Assembly (NCBI RefSeq): GCF_000264295.1
Contig: NZ_AJXT01000004.1
Location: forward strand, 1 to 64,000
DNA length: 64,000 nucleotides
Direction: 5' to 3'
Origin: Rhodanobacter spathiphylli B39
Lineage (GTDB): Bacteria > Pseudomonadota > Gammaproteobacteria > Xanthomonadales > Rhodanobacteraceae
Positions 55,621 to 63,982 of this stretch are shown piece by piece. The position numbers and the translations under genes were made by a program. The notes beneath the pieces were generated by a model, which was not told where the DNA came from, searched no databases, and saw only the letters and a program-made list of their open reading frames with translations. Positions within the stretch are counted from its first letter, which is position 1. Every line of letters begins with the position of its first letter.

Positions 55621-56550
55621 ATGCCGCATGCCGAAAAACCGATCGCCCGCCTCGCCGGCGCCGTCAAACGTTATGGCTCGCTCACCGCGCTGGACGGTGC
55701 CGAGCTGCAGGTTCATCCGGGCGAGCTGCTGGCCCTGCTTGGCCCCAATGGCGCCGGCAAGACCACCGCCATCGCCTTGCTGCTGGGCCTGGTCCGCGCC
55801 GACGCCGGCAGCGTGCAACTGTTCGGCGAGGACCCGCAGTCGATCGAGCCACGCCGCCGCATCGGCGTGATGCTGCAGCATGCCGAGCTGCCGCCGACGC
55901 TGCGCGTGGGCGAGTTGCTGCGACTCACCGCCAGCTACTACCCGAACCCCCGCTCGCTGCAGGAATCGGCTGCGCTGGCAGGCATCGGCGACCTGCTCCG
56001 GCGTCCTTACGCGAAACTTTCCGGCGGCCAGCAGCGGCGCGTGCAGTTTGCGCTGGCGTTGTGTGGCCGGCCCGAGCTGCTGTTCCTGGACGAGCCCACC
56101 GTGGGCATGGACATCGATGCGCGACAGAAGCTGTGGGCGGCGATCCGCCAGCTGATCGATGAAGGCTGCGCGGTGCTGCTGACCACGCACTACCTGGAGG
56201 AAGCCGAGGCGCTGGCCGACCGGGTCTGCGTGATGTCGCACGGCAAGGTCATCCACGAGGGCACGGTGGAAACGCTGCGTGCCCGGGTCGCGCAGAAGCG
56301 CATCCGCTGCCGTACCACGCTGCCGGCCGAGCTGATCCGCGACTGGCCCGGGATCGGCGAGGTCCGCCAGGAAAACGGCCGCACCTACATCGTCACTGCC
56401 GAAGCGGAGCCGGTGGTGCGGCGCCTGCTGGAAGCCGATCCGCAGCTCGGCGAGCTGGAAGTGCAGCGCGCCGGCCTGGCCGAGGCGTTCACCGAACTGA
56501 CCCGCGATGCCGACGAGGCATCGACCAATCCGCAGCGCGAGGCCGCCTGA
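55621..56550 (+). CDS. ABC transporter ATP-binding protein
   Basis: This 309-aa ATPase has Walker A GPNGAGKTT (41-49), the signature LSGGQQRR (about 136-143), Walker B 'LLFLDEPTVGMD' and the H-loop 'LLTTHYLEEAEAL'. The C-terminal 85 residues resemble the accessory domain of DrrA/NatA-type exporters. It powers the permease encoded next. GGAGG lies 6 nt before the ATG at 55621. It is followed by the permease with a 1-bp gap, then by a two-component system; the four form one unit. Confidence 0.92.
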   Translation: MPHAEKPIARLAGAVKRYGSLTALDGAELQVHPGELLALLGPNGAGKTTAIALLLGLVRADAGSVQLFGEDPQSIEPRRRIGVMLQHAELPPTLRVGELLRLTASYYPNPRSLQESAALAGIGDLLRRPYAKLSGGQQRRVQFALALCGRPELLFLDEPTVGMDIDARQKLWAAIRQLIDEGCAVLLTTHYLEEAEALADRVCVMSHGKVIHEGTVETLRARVAQKRIRCRTTLPAELIRDWPGIGEVRQENGRTYIVTAEAEPVVRRLLEADPQLGELEVQRAGLAEAFTELTRDADEASTNPQREAA

Positions 56551-56551
56551 A

Positions 56552-57343
56552 ATGGACATCGTGATGACTGAAGCACCTGTTTCGTTCCCCGCCACCATGC
56601 CGCGCCGCCGCGTGCTTGGCGCGTATCTGGAGGAGGCGCGCAGCGAATGTCTGCGCTACATGCGCAGCCCGAGTTTCATGCTGCCGATCATGCTGTTCCC
56701 GGCGATGTTCTACCTGCTGTTCGGGGTGTTGATGGCCAAGTCCAACGGCGCCGATGCGGCGCGCTATCTGCTGGCCAGCTATGGCGTGTTCGGCGTGATG
56801 AGCCCGGGGCTGTTCGGCTTCGGCGTATCGCTGGCACTGGAACGCGACAGCGGCCTGCTGACCTTCAAGCGCGCGCTGCCGATGCCGCCCGGCGCCTACC
56901 TGATCGGCAAGATGATCATGGCGATGGCCGCTGCCGCCGGGGTAGTCGTGTTGCTGCTGGCGATGGCTCTCACCCTGGGCCACGTGACGCTGGCCGCGTC
57001 GCAGGCCGCCGCGTTGCTCCTGGTCGGGGTGCTGGGCGTGCTGCCGTTCTGCGCTCTCGGCATGTTCGTGGGCACGCTGTTCAAGGGGCAGGGCGCGCCG
57101 GGCGTGCTGCAACTGGTCTACCTGCCGATGTCGTTCATGTCCGGCCTTTGGTTCCCGCTGCCGATGCTGCCGAAGTTCCTGCAGCAGATCGCGCCGATCT
57201 GGCCGAGCTATCACCTGGACATGCTGGCGCTGGCCGCCGTGGGCATGAACACGCAGCCTCTGCTGGGCCACGTGCTGGTTTTGCTGGCGTTCGCCGCGGG
57301 CTTCCTTCTGCTGGCGGCGCGGCGCCTGCGTCGGCACGGTTGA
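56552..57343 (+). CDS. ABC-2 type transporter permease
   Basis: This 263-aa membrane protein has six hydrophobic segments in the ABC-2 pattern. The N-terminal cytoplasmic helix region 'YLEEARSECLRYMRSPSFMLPIMLFPAMFYLLFGVLM' leads into the membrane. The conserved 'YLPMSFMSGLWFPLPMLPKFLQQIAPIWPSYHLDML' stretch before the last helix is typical of drug or lipid exporters. The start is either 56552 (MDIVM) or 56564 (MTEAP). It works with the preceding ATPase. Confidence 0.9.
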   Translation: MDIVMTEAPVSFPATMPRRRVLGAYLEEARSECLRYMRSPSFMLPIMLFPAMFYLLFGVLMAKSNGADAARYLLASYGVFGVMSPGLFGFGVSLALERDSGLLTFKRALPMPPGAYLIGKMIMAMAAAAGVVVLLLAMALTLGHVTLAASQAAALLLVGVLGVLPFCALGMFVGTLFKGQGAPGVLQLVYLPMSFMSGLWFPLPMLPKFLQQIAPIWPSYHLDMLALAAVGMNTQPLLGHVLVLLAFAAGFLLLAARRLRRHG

Positions 57344-57387
57344 AGTAGCATGCAGGGCAGCCCGCATTTTCAGCGAAGCACCACGCC

Positions 57388-58605
57388 ATGATCCCCGCCT
57401 TCATCGCCCGATGGTTCGTTCCGGCCCCGGATTCCGCCGTGGCCGAGGACTTGCGACGCGGCAAGTCGCCGTGGGCCGACAGCGTGCACCTGCTGTGGTC
57501 GCTGTGGATCTTCATCACGCCGATGTTCGATCACGGCCTGCGCGGCTACACGCAGACCTGGCTGCTGTTCACGCTGGTCTCGTATCCGGTGTTCCTGCTG
57601 TTGTTTGCCAAGCTGCAGCTGGCTTCGCGGCGGACCGCCCATTTCTATGCCTGGGGCATGGCGGTGCTGTGCTTCGCCCTGTTGCGCTGGTATCCCAGCG
57701 GCCTGAGCTATTTCGTCTACGCCTGCGTCATGCTCAGTCATTGCGACCGGAGGCAGTTCCGGAACTATGTCCTTCAGGTGCTGGCGATCAACGCGATCTA
57801 CGTGGCACTGGCCTGGTGGATCGGCTACCCGTCCGTCTTGATGGTGATCATGCCGGTCACCGTGTTCGTGATCTGCATCATCGTCACCGTCGAGCAGCTC
57901 CACAAGGAAAAGGATGCCGCGCTCAGTCTTTCGCATGACGAAGTGCGCCGGCTTGCCGCGACCGCGGAGCGCGAGCGGATCGGCCGCGACCTGCACGACC
58001 TGCTGGGCCACACGCTGTCGCTGATCACGCTGAAGCTGGAGTTGTCGCGCAAGCTGTTCGACCGCGACGTCGAGGCGGCCAGGCGCGAAGTGGAGGAGGC
58101 CGAGAAGGTCGCCCGGCACGCGCTGGCCGAAGTGCGCAGCGCCGTCACCGGCATCCGCGCCACCGACCTGGCGGCGGAACTCGCGTCGGCGCGGCTGCTG
58201 CTGGAATCGTCGCGTGTGCACCTGGAATACAACGCCCCGTCGATCGACATGCCGGCCGAGATCGAGCGCGGGCTCTCGCTGGTGCTGCGCGAGGCGGTGA
58301 CCAATATTGCCCGCCATGCGGCGGCCACCTGCGTCCAGGTCGAGCTGCGACGCGAACACGCGGCCGTCTGCCTGCAGGTCAACGACAACGGTCGCGGTGG
58401 CATCGCCACCGATGGCAACGGCATCAGCGGCATGCGCGAGCGCGTGCGCGCCCTGGGTGGAACCCTGGAGGTGCAATCGCCGCTCGGCGGCGGCACCCGG
58501 TTGCGGGTGGTGGTGCCGGTGCCCGTGCTGCGTCTGGTCGAGCCGTCGCGCGCGGCACCGGCAGCGCCGCCAGCGCAGACCGGCTCCGGTTATCCTGCGG
58601 CCTGA
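57388..58605 (+). CDS. DesK/NarX-like sensor histidine kinase
   Basis: This 405-aa kinase has five or six membrane helices (about 33-168), with no large periplasmic domain, as in the membrane-state sensor DesK. A HisKA_3 domain follows with 'ERERIGRDLHDLLGHTLSLITLKLE' (phospho-His203), then a HATPase_c domain ('LREAVTNIARHAAAT', 'VNDNGRGG', 'GISGMRERVRALGG'). It probably senses membrane stress or fluidity; the signal is inferred from the architecture. It is 44 bp before the response-regulator gene and 44 bp after the permease. Confidence 0.92.
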   Translation: MIPAFIARWFVPAPDSAVAEDLRRGKSPWADSVHLLWSLWIFITPMFDHGLRGYTQTWLLFTLVSYPVFLLLFAKLQLASRRTAHFYAWGMAVLCFALLRWYPSGLSYFVYACVMLSHCDRRQFRNYVLQVLAINAIYVALAWWIGYPSVLMVIMPVTVFVICIIVTVEQLHKEKDAALSLSHDEVRRLAATAERERIGRDLHDLLGHTLSLITLKLELSRKLFDRDVEAARREVEEAEKVARHALAEVRSAVTGIRATDLAAELASARLLLESSRVHLEYNAPSIDMPAEIERGLSLVLREAVTNIARHAAATCVQVELRREHAAVCLQVNDNGRGGIATDGNGISGMRERVRALGGTLEVQSPLGGGTRLRVVVPVPVLRLVEPSRAAPAAPPAQTGSGYPAA

Positions 58606-58649
58606 CCGGCCATCGCGCCGGCTTTCCCTTTCGATAGACGGGCAAAACC

Positions 58650-59252
58650 ATGATTCGTGTGTTGCTGGCCGAAGACCAGGCGATGGTGCGCGGGGCGCTG
58701 TCGGCCCTGCTCAAGCTGGAACCGGATATCGACGTGCTCGGCTCGGCGGCGGACGGCGAGGCGGCGTGGCGTGACATCCAGAAGCACAAGCCCGATGTGC
58801 TGGTCACCGACATCGAGATGCCCGGGCTGACCGGGCTGGAGCTGGCCCAGCGCATCCAGCGGCAGGAGTTGCCGATCAAGGTGGTGATCGTCACCACCTT
58901 CGCCCGCCCCGGCTTCCTGCGCCGCGCGCTGGACGCTGGCGTGTCCGGCTATCTGCTGAAGGATGCGCCAGCGGAGAACCTCGCCGATGCGCTGCGCACC
59001 GTGCATCGCGGTGGTCGCGCCATCGATCCCCAACTGGCGCTGGAAGCGTGGTCGGAAGCCGATCCGCTGAACGACCGCGAGCGCCAGGTATTGCGCCTGG
59101 CCGGCGAAGGTCAATCGGCCGGCGACATCGCCGCGCAATTGAATCTGTCGCATGGCACCGTGCGCAATTATCTTTCCGAGGCGATCGGCAAACTCGGCGT
59201 GGCCAATCGCATCGAGGCTTATCGACTGGCACGGCAAAAAGGCTGGTTGTAG
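58650..59252 (+). CDS. NarL/DesR-type response regulator
   Basis: This 200-aa regulator has a receiver with acidic pocket E8/D9, phospho-acceptor Asp54 ('VLVTDIEMPGLTG'), 'VTTFARPGFLRRAL' and Lys in 'GYLLKDAPAENL'. A LuxR-type HTH follows at 140-198 ('LNDRERQVLRLAGEGQSAGDIAAQLNLSHGTVRNYLSEAIGKLG'). The HTH variant with HGTVRNYLSE is typical of DesR. It is the partner of the kinase and a likely regulator of the ABC genes. Confidence 0.94.
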   Translation: MIRVLLAEDQAMVRGALSALLKLEPDIDVLGSAADGEAAWRDIQKHKPDVLVTDIEMPGLTGLELAQRIQRQELPIKVVIVTTFARPGFLRRALDAGVSGYLLKDAPAENLADALRTVHRGGRAIDPQLALEAWSEADPLNDRERQVLRLAGEGQSAGDIAAQLNLSHGTVRNYLSEAIGKLGVANRIEAYRLARQKGWL

Positions 59253-59280
59253 GAATTATTCGGGTATTCGACAAAATCGC

Positions 59281-59560
59281 TTGCACTCCGAAAATGATCC
59301 GCGTATTGTTCGCGTCCTTCGCCGCCGTGGCGATAATCCGATGAAGAAACTTTCCATGTCATTCAGTCTCGTTCCCGCAAACAAGCCAGGCATGTCGCGC
59401 GACCATCGCGACGCGGGCCTGTTTGCGCGCGATGAAAGGCACGACCTGGCAACCGCTTTCCGATAATCGACTGATCCCTTCGCGGAGATCGGTCACCCCG
59501 ATCTCCCGAGGCAACGCGAACGCCCTCGGGTCGCCATGCCCGGGGGCGTTTTGTTTTGGC
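59281..59560 (+). ncRNA. candidate small RNA with own promoter and terminator
   Basis: TTGCAC (59281-59286), 17 bp, TATTGT (59304-59309) is a plausible promoter. Downstream are a perfect 9-bp hairpin GGAGATCGG/CCGATCTCC (59484-59506) and a terminator (59519-59558). The predicted RNA is about 240 nt. A 41-codon frame at 59341-59466 (MKKLSMSFSLVPANK...) has no good ribosome site, and I do not recognise it. The RNA could be independent of the tRNA-like locus downstream. Confidence 0.45.
59519..59558 (+). terminator. terminator of the candidate small RNA
   Basis: AACGCCC-T-CGGG, an 8-nt loop, and CCCG-G-GGGCGTT form a long stem with a bulge, followed by TTGTTTT. It is a clear rho-independent terminator with no gene directly upstream. 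Confidence 0.8.
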
Positions 59561-59883
59561 GTTCGCCGGGGATGCGCATGCATCGAACCACCTTGCAGGA
59601 ATTCGCTACGCCCTGAAGCATCCGGCTCGTGCAGCCGAGGCAGGGGCACGGCTGCAGACCGGCGCATGTGCGCTGCGTCCCGATGCTTCGGCGCGGGCTG
59701 TGTGCGGATCGGATTCCACACGAACAGGGTCGTCAAGGCCCGCACGAATGTCCGGTTGGCGACAGCCGGGCATGTGGAACGTCAGCCACAAGGGCTTTCA
59801 GCGGCGCGGGTTCCCAAGACCCGCCCGGTGCGCGCGGCTTTGCCGGCAGCGTATGCCGGGGCCTGCGGGGAGATGTTCCGCGA

Positions 59884-59953
59884 TGACGTTGGCTCAGTGG
59901 TAGAGCGGCAGCGAACGCTGCAGGTCGCCGGTTCGAATCCGGCACGTCAGCCA
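59884..59953 (+). ncRNA. tRNA-like RNA 1 without an anticodon loop
   Basis: This 70-nt sequence folds as a tRNA but cannot decode. The acceptor stem is only 6 bp (TGACGT/ACGTCA), followed by G and an encoded CCA. The D-arm is GCTC-AGTGGTA-GAGC, and the T-arm GCCGG-TTCGAAT-CCGGC is perfect. The anticodon arm is a perfect 5-bp stem GCAGC/GCTGC closed by a 4-nt loop GAAC instead of the 7-nt loop, so there is no anticodon. Intact stems argue against random decay. The next tRNA-like gene follows directly. Confidence 0.75.
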
Positions 59954-60027
59954 CTGGATAGCTCAGATGGGTAGAGCATCGGTCTCATAAACCGAGTGTC
60001 GCGGGTTCGGCTCCCGCTCCAAAACCA
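59954..60027 (+). ncRNA. tRNA-like RNA 2, degenerate tRNA-Met (CAT)
   Basis: This 74-nt tRNA-like sequence abuts the CCA of the first. The D-arm GCTC-AGATGGGTA-GAGC and a perfect anticodon stem TCGGT/ACCGA with loop CTCATAA give anticodon CAT (59986-59988). The T-stem GCGGG/CCCGC is intact, but the T-loop is TTCGGCT, lacking the invariant A58. The acceptor stem pairs for only four positions (TGGA/TCCA), and CCA is encoded. It resembles elongator tRNA-Met but should not be a working tRNA. Confidence 0.7.
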
Positions 60028-60265
60028 TGACCTGTCACGTCATGACACCAGGAACGAAAGTTCCGACCAGGAAACGCCTCGTGTGGAACGCGGCACGCCC
60101 GTCAGGGATGAGGGCGGACCGAGTGACGCAGCGAGGATTGAGCCGGGCCGGCCCCCTGCAGGCGGACGGTCGGTCGTCGAACGACATCGCGGCAATGCAT
60201 CGCCGTGATCAGCTGATGACCGACTCTCTTCCGAAGCGTGCGGGCTTCGCTGGATCCATCGTCGG
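60028..60265 (+). ncRNA. structured RNA 3' of the tRNA-like genes
   Basis: No open frame is credible, but hairpins are dense. They include TGTCA-CGTCA-TGACA (60033-60047), GGAAC-GAAA-GTTCC with a GNRA loop (60051-60064), GCCC/GGGC near 60100, GTCG-TCGAA-CGAC near 60175, and CGAAGC-GTGCGG-GCTTCG (60232-60249). A terminator follows. It is probably one transcript with the two tRNA-like units, about 400 nt in all. The hexamer ACGTCA at 60037-60042 repeats the 3' acceptor strand of tRNA-like 1 and could compete for its partner. Confidence 0.5.
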
Positions 60266-60284
60266 GAGGCGTTTCCGCCTTTTT
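60264..60284 (+). terminator. terminator of the tRNA-like transcript
   Basis: AGGCG-TTTC-CGCCT followed by TTTT (60267-60284). It separates the tRNA-like/structured RNA from the slipin gene, though read-through is possible because the stem is short. Confidence 0.7.
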
Positions 60285-60335
60285 AAATAAAGCTTTCGGT
60301 TATTGAAGATAATCGCGCGTTTATCCCGGAAGGGA

Positions 60336-60351
60336 GGGGTGATTGCACCCC
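60336..60351 (+). promoter_or_regulatory. hairpin/operator upstream of slipin
   Basis: GGGGTG-ATTG-CACCCC is a perfect 6-bp inverted repeat about 90 bp before the slipin ATG. A second, longer repeat, CGATCC...GGATCG, spans about 60373-60407. I see no sigma-54 (-24/-12) motif and no convincing sigma-70 pair in 60285-60437. Confidence 0.45.
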
Positions 60352-60437
60352 GAAGTAAATCACGGTCCGCATCGATCCGGCGGCCCTGATTCATTCAGTA
60401 CGGATCGAAACCGGGAATATCGACAAGGAGTATCGCC

Positions 60438-61562
60438 ATGTTCTGGCTCAAGCAAATCGTGATCGGCGACGGCGAGCGCGGTCTGCTGTATCGCAACCGT
60501 CGTTTCGAGCGCGTGCTGTCGCCGGGCGTGCATCGCCTGTTCGACCCGCGCAAGCGCATCGCCGTGACGGTGCACAACCTCACCCGCCCGGAATACGCCG
60601 GCAGCGATGCCGAGGTGTTGACGGCGCAGATGGACGGCCCGCTGGCCGAGTGCTTGCTGGTGGCCGACATCGGCACCGACCAGGTCGGCCTGGTGCTGAA
60701 GAGCGGCAAGCTGGAAGACGTGCTGGCGCCGGGTACGCGCAAGCTGTACTGGAAGGGCATCGTGCCGGTCGAAGTGCAGGCAGTCTCGCTGGTGGAAACG
60801 CTGGAGATCGATGCGCACGTGGCGAGTCGTCTGCGTCAGCTTGGCGTGCTCGGCAAGGTGGCGGTGACGGTGGACGTGCCGGCGGAATCGACGGGCCTGC
60901 TGTTCGTCGACAACAAGCTGGTGCGCACGCTGGCGCCGGGTGCCTGGGCGTTCTGGAATTTCCGGAAGAACGTGGCGGCGGAGGTGATCGAGCTGCGCGT
61001 GCAGTCGCTGGAAGTGTCGGGCCAGGAACTGCTGACCCGCGACAAGGTGAGCCTGCGGGTGAACCTGGCCGCCAGCCTGCGCGTGACCGATCCGGTCGCC
61101 GCGCGCACGAAGGTGGCCAAGTATGGCGACTACCTCTATCGCGAGCTGCAGTACGGCCTGCGCAAGGCGGTCTCCGGCAAGACGCTGGACGAGCTGCTGG
61201 GCGACAAGGCCTCGCTGGATGCGGACATCTTCGCCTACGTGCGCGGCCGTGTCGTCGAGCTGGGCATCGAGGTGCTCGGCGTGGGCGTCAAGGACGTGAT
61301 CCTGCCGGGCGAGATGAAGGACATCCTCAACAGTGTGGTGCAGGCGGAGAAGGCGGCCCAGGCCAACGTGATCCGCCGGCGCGAGGAGGCGAACGCCACC
61401 CGTTCTCTGCTCAACACCGCGCGGCTGATCGAGGAAAGTCCGGTGCTGATGCGTCTGAAGGAGCTGGAGGCCTTGGAAAAGGTCACCGAGAAGATCGACA
61501 AGCTGACCGTGTTCGGCGGCCTGGACGGCGTGCTGAACCAGTTGGTCAGCCTCAGGCAGTAA
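60438..61562 (+). CDS. slipin family protein (SPFH/band-7 domain)
   Basis: This 374-aa protein has an unusual N-terminal part (1-150, '[31 protein letters not shown]' and a second '[21 protein letters not shown]' unit, two beta-rich repeats). An SPFH domain follows ('[31 protein letters not shown]', '[22 protein letters not shown]', '[23 protein letters not shown]') with a C-terminal helical region containing '[25 protein letters not shown]'. SPFH proteins form membrane-associated or cage-like oligomers. No membrane helix is evident at the N-terminus. AAGGAG precedes the ATG. It is 54 bp before rtcB. Confidence 0.9.
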   Translation: MFWLKQIVIGDGERGLLYRNRRFERVLSPGVHRLFDPRKRIAVTVHNLTRPEYAGSDAEVLTAQMDGPLAECLLVADIGTDQVGLVLKSGKLEDVLAPGTRKLYWKGIVPVEVQAVSLVETLEIDAHVASRLRQLGVLGKVAVTVDVPAESTGLLFVDNKLVRTLAPGAWAFWNFRKNVAAEVIELRVQSLEVSGQELLTRDKVSLRVNLAASLRVTDPVAARTKVAKYGDYLYRELQYGLRKAVSGKTLDELLGDKASLDADIFAYVRGRVVELGIEVLGVGVKDVILPGEMKDILNSVVQAEKAAQANVIRRREEANATRSLLNTARLIEESPVLMRLKELEALEKVTEKIDKLTVFGGLDGVLNQLVSLRQ

Positions 61563-61616
61563 CCTCGTGGCGCGCGCACGGATGCGCTCGCCACGATCCA
61601 TTCAAGGAAAGATGTG

Positions 61617-62837
61617 ATGAGCAACCAACAATACGAACTGCTGCACGCCGAAGGCAGCGCTACGCCGATCAAGGGCTGGGTGCACGGCGTGCCGCTGGAA
61701 GACTCCGCGAAGCAGCAACTGCGCAACATCGCCACGCTGCCGTTCGTCGGCCCGTGGGTCGCGGTGATGCCGGACGTGCATCTGGGCAAGGGCGCCACGG
61801 TGGGTTCGGTGGTGCCGACCCGGGGCGCGATCATCCCGGCCGCGGTCGGCGTGGACATCGGCTGCGGCATGGCCGCGGTGCGGACCACGCTGCGCGCCAG
61901 CGACCTGCCGGACAACCTGGCCCAGCTGCGCTCCAGCATCGAGCGCGGCGTGCCGGTCGGCAACGGCCGTGGCGGCGAGCATGGCAAGCCGTCGGACGGC
62001 ATCCACGCGATGCTGGTCGAATCCCGGCTGGCCGAGCGGCTGGGGGCGATCAAGGCGAAGCACCGCAAGATCCGCACCGACAAGGTCGACCGGCAGCTCG
62101 GCACGCTCGGCGGCGGCAACCACTTCATCGAGGTCTGCCTCGACGAATCGGGCGCGGTGTGGGTGATGCTGCACTCCGGTTCGCGCGGCACCGGCAACCT
62201 GATCGGCAGCTACTTCATCGAGCGGGCGCGCGAGGAGCTGGCGCAGCGCGTGCTGGGCTTCGACCTGCCGGACAAGGACCTCGCGTTCTTCCTGGAAGGC
62301 GAGCCGCTGTTCGACGACTACGTCGAAGCGGTGTCCTGGGCGCAGGATTACGCCCGGGCCAACCGCGAGGCGATGATGGCGCGGGTGCTGGCCGAGATGC
62401 GCCACCGGCTGCCCAAGTTCCAGCTGGAACAGATGGCGGTGAACTGCCACCACAACTACGTGCAGAAGGAGACGCACGGTGGCGAGGAACTGCTGGTGAC
62501 CCGCAAGGGCGCGGTGAGCGCCCGCGCCGGCGAGCTCGGCATCATCCCGGGCAGCATGGGCACGTGCAGCTACATCGTGCGTGGCAAGGGCAGTCCGGAC
62601 AGTTTCCACAGCTGCAGCCACGGCGCGGGCCGGGTGATGAGCCGTACCGCGGCGCGCCAGCAGATCACCCTGGCCCAGCATCGGGAAGCCACCGCCCACG
62701 TCGAATGCCGCAAGGACGCGGCGGTGATCGACGAGTCGCCGGCGGCGTACAAGTCGATCGACGCGGTGATGGCCGCGCAGACCGATCTGGTCGAGGTGGT
62801 GCACACGCTGCGCCAGGTGCTGTGCGTGAAGGGATGA
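61617..62837 (+). CDS. rtcB: RNA-splicing/repair ligase RtcB
   Basis: This 406-aa GTP- and Mn-dependent ligase joins 2',3'-cyclic phosphate or 3'-phosphate ends to 5'-OH ends. All signature motifs are present: '[14 protein letters not shown]', '[11 protein letters not shown]' (Cys83, metal), '[12 protein letters not shown]', 'HSGSRGTGN', 'CHHNY', '[18 protein letters not shown]', and the guanylylated His in '[11 protein letters not shown]'. The ATG at 61617 has AAGGAA 7 nt upstream. It is co-transcribed with slipin. No rtcA or rtcR is present in the window. Confidence 0.96.
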   Translation: MSNQQYELLHAEGSATPIKGWVHGVPLEDSAKQQLRNIATLPFVGPWVAVMPDVHLGKGATVGSVVPTRGAIIPAAVGVDIGCGMAAVRTTLRASDLPDNLAQLRSSIERGVPVGNGRGGEHGKPSDGIHAMLVESRLAERLGAIKAKHRKIRTDKVDRQLGTLGGGNHFIEVCLDESGAVWVMLHSGSRGTGNLIGSYFIERAREELAQRVLGFDLPDKDLAFFLEGEPLFDDYVEAVSWAQDYARANREAMMARVLAEMRHRLPKFQLEQMAVNCHHNYVQKETHGGEELLVTRKGAVSARAGELGIIPGSMGTCSYIVRGKGSPDSFHSCSHGAGRVMSRTAARQQITLAQHREATAHVECRKDAAVIDESPAAYKSIDAVMAAQTDLVEVVHTLRQVLCVKG

Positions 62838-62838
62838 G

Positions 62839-62866
62839 CGCTGCCCCGCGAGGGGCGGCGTTTTTT
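62839..62866 (+). terminator. terminator after rtcB
   Basis: CGCTGCCCC-GCGA-GGGGCGGCG (one G·T pair) followed by TTTTTT directly after the rtcB stop. It closes the slipin-rtcB unit. Confidence 0.9.
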
Positions 62867-62914
62867 GCAGACGTGCCCCGGCGCGCCTGCTGCGGGATAA
62901 TGCTCCGTTTCCCG

Positions 62915-63964
62915 ATGCCGGCCACACCCGCCTTGAAGAAGTCCGATTTCGATTTTGACCTGCCGCCCGAGCTGATCGCCCAGGCCCCGCTGCCCGAACG
63001 CTCGGCCAGCCGGATGCTGCTGCTCGACGTGGCGGCGCAGTCGCGGGAAGACCGCATGTTCCGCGAACTGCCGGACTTCCTGCGGCCGGGCGACCTGCTG
63101 GTGTTCAACGACACCCGCGTGCTGCCGGCGCGGCTGTACGGGCGCAAGGACACCGGCGGCGCGGTGGAGATCCTGATCGAGCGGGTCACCGGTGCGCACG
63201 AGGCCACCGTGCAGCTCGGCGTCAGCAAGAAACCGAAAGAGGGCGGCCGGATCGAGCTGGCCGACGGCAGCCATGCGGTGGTGCTGGGCCGCGACGAGGG
63301 CTTCTTCCGGCTGCGTTTCGAGGCACCGGAACCGCTGGAAAAATTGCTGCTGAAACTGGGCGAGATGCCGCTGCCGCCGTACATCGAGCGGCACGCCGAC
63401 GCCAGTGACATGGAGCGCTACCAGACCGTGTTCGCCCGCGAGCCCGGCGCGGTGGCCGCGCCGACCGCGGGCCTGCACTTCGACGAGGCGACCCTGGCCC
63501 GGCTGCGCGAGCGCGGCGTCGAGTTCGGTTACGTCACCCTGCACGTGGGCGCGGGCACGTTCCAGCCGGTCCGTGCGGATGACCTGAAAGACCATCACAT
63601 GCATACCGAGTGGCTCAACGTCGGGGCGCACCTGATCGGCCAGATCCGCCGCACTCGCGCGAACGGCGGGCGGGTGATCGCGGTGGGTACCACCGTGGTG
63701 CGCGCGCTGGAAAGCGCCAGCAAGGACGGCGAACTGCATCCGTTCGCAGGCGAGACGCAGATCTTCATCTTCCCCGGCTACCGCTTCAGCAGCATCGACG
63801 GCCTGCTCACCAACTTCCACCTGCCGCAGTCGACCCTGCTGATGCTGGTGTCGGCGCTGGCCGGGCGCGAGTACATGCTCGACGCGTACCGCCACGCGGT
63901 GGAGCAGCGGTACCGGTTCTTCTCGTATGGCGATTCGATGCTGATCCTGCCGAAGGGCGTCTAA
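62915..63964 (+). CDS. queA: S-adenosylmethionine:tRNA ribosyltransferase-isomerase
   Basis: This 349-aa QueA has '[30 protein letters not shown]' (quoted in part), '[15 protein letters not shown]', '[26 protein letters not shown]', '[14 protein letters not shown]' and the C-terminal '[21 protein letters not shown]'. It makes epoxyqueuosine in tRNAs with GUN anticodons. A GATAAT just upstream (62896-62901) looks like a -10 box and leaves a very short leader. An alternative ATG lies at 62900. tgt follows. Confidence 0.95.
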   Translation: MPATPALKKSDFDFDLPPELIAQAPLPERSASRMLLLDVAAQSREDRMFRELPDFLRPGDLLVFNDTRVLPARLYGRKDTGGAVEILIERVTGAHEATVQLGVSKKPKEGGRIELADGSHAVVLGRDEGFFRLRFEAPEPLEKLLLKLGEMPLPPYIERHADASDMERYQTVFAREPGAVAAPTAGLHFDEATLARLRERGVEFGYVTLHVGAGTFQPVRADDLKDHHMHTEWLNVGAHLIGQIRRTRANGGRVIAVGTTVVRALESASKDGELHPFAGETQIFIFPGYRFSSIDGLLTNFHLPQSTLLMLVSALAGREYMLDAYRHAVEQRYRFFSYGDSMLILPKGV

Positions 63965-63982
63965 ACCCGCGATAATGGCCGG

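Noticed and set aside
59359-59745. 128-codon minus-strand frame in the non-coding region
   Set aside because: It crosses the strong terminator at 59519-59558, lacks a ribosome site and has no recognisable sequence.
59423-59974. 183-codon plus-strand frame ending in the tRNA-like genes
   Set aside because: It runs through a terminator and into tRNA-like RNA 1, so it is not a plausible protein gene.
60285-60437. Sigma-54 promoter for slipin-rtcB, as expected if an RtcR protein controlled it
   Set aside because: No GG-N10-GC pair with the TGGCAC/TTGC context was found, and no rtcR gene lies in the window.
60650-62914. Upstream part of a 1104-codon frame that ends as queA
   Set aside because: It runs through slipin and rtcB in another frame and crosses the rtcB terminator. 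Only the part from 62915 on has QueA similarity.
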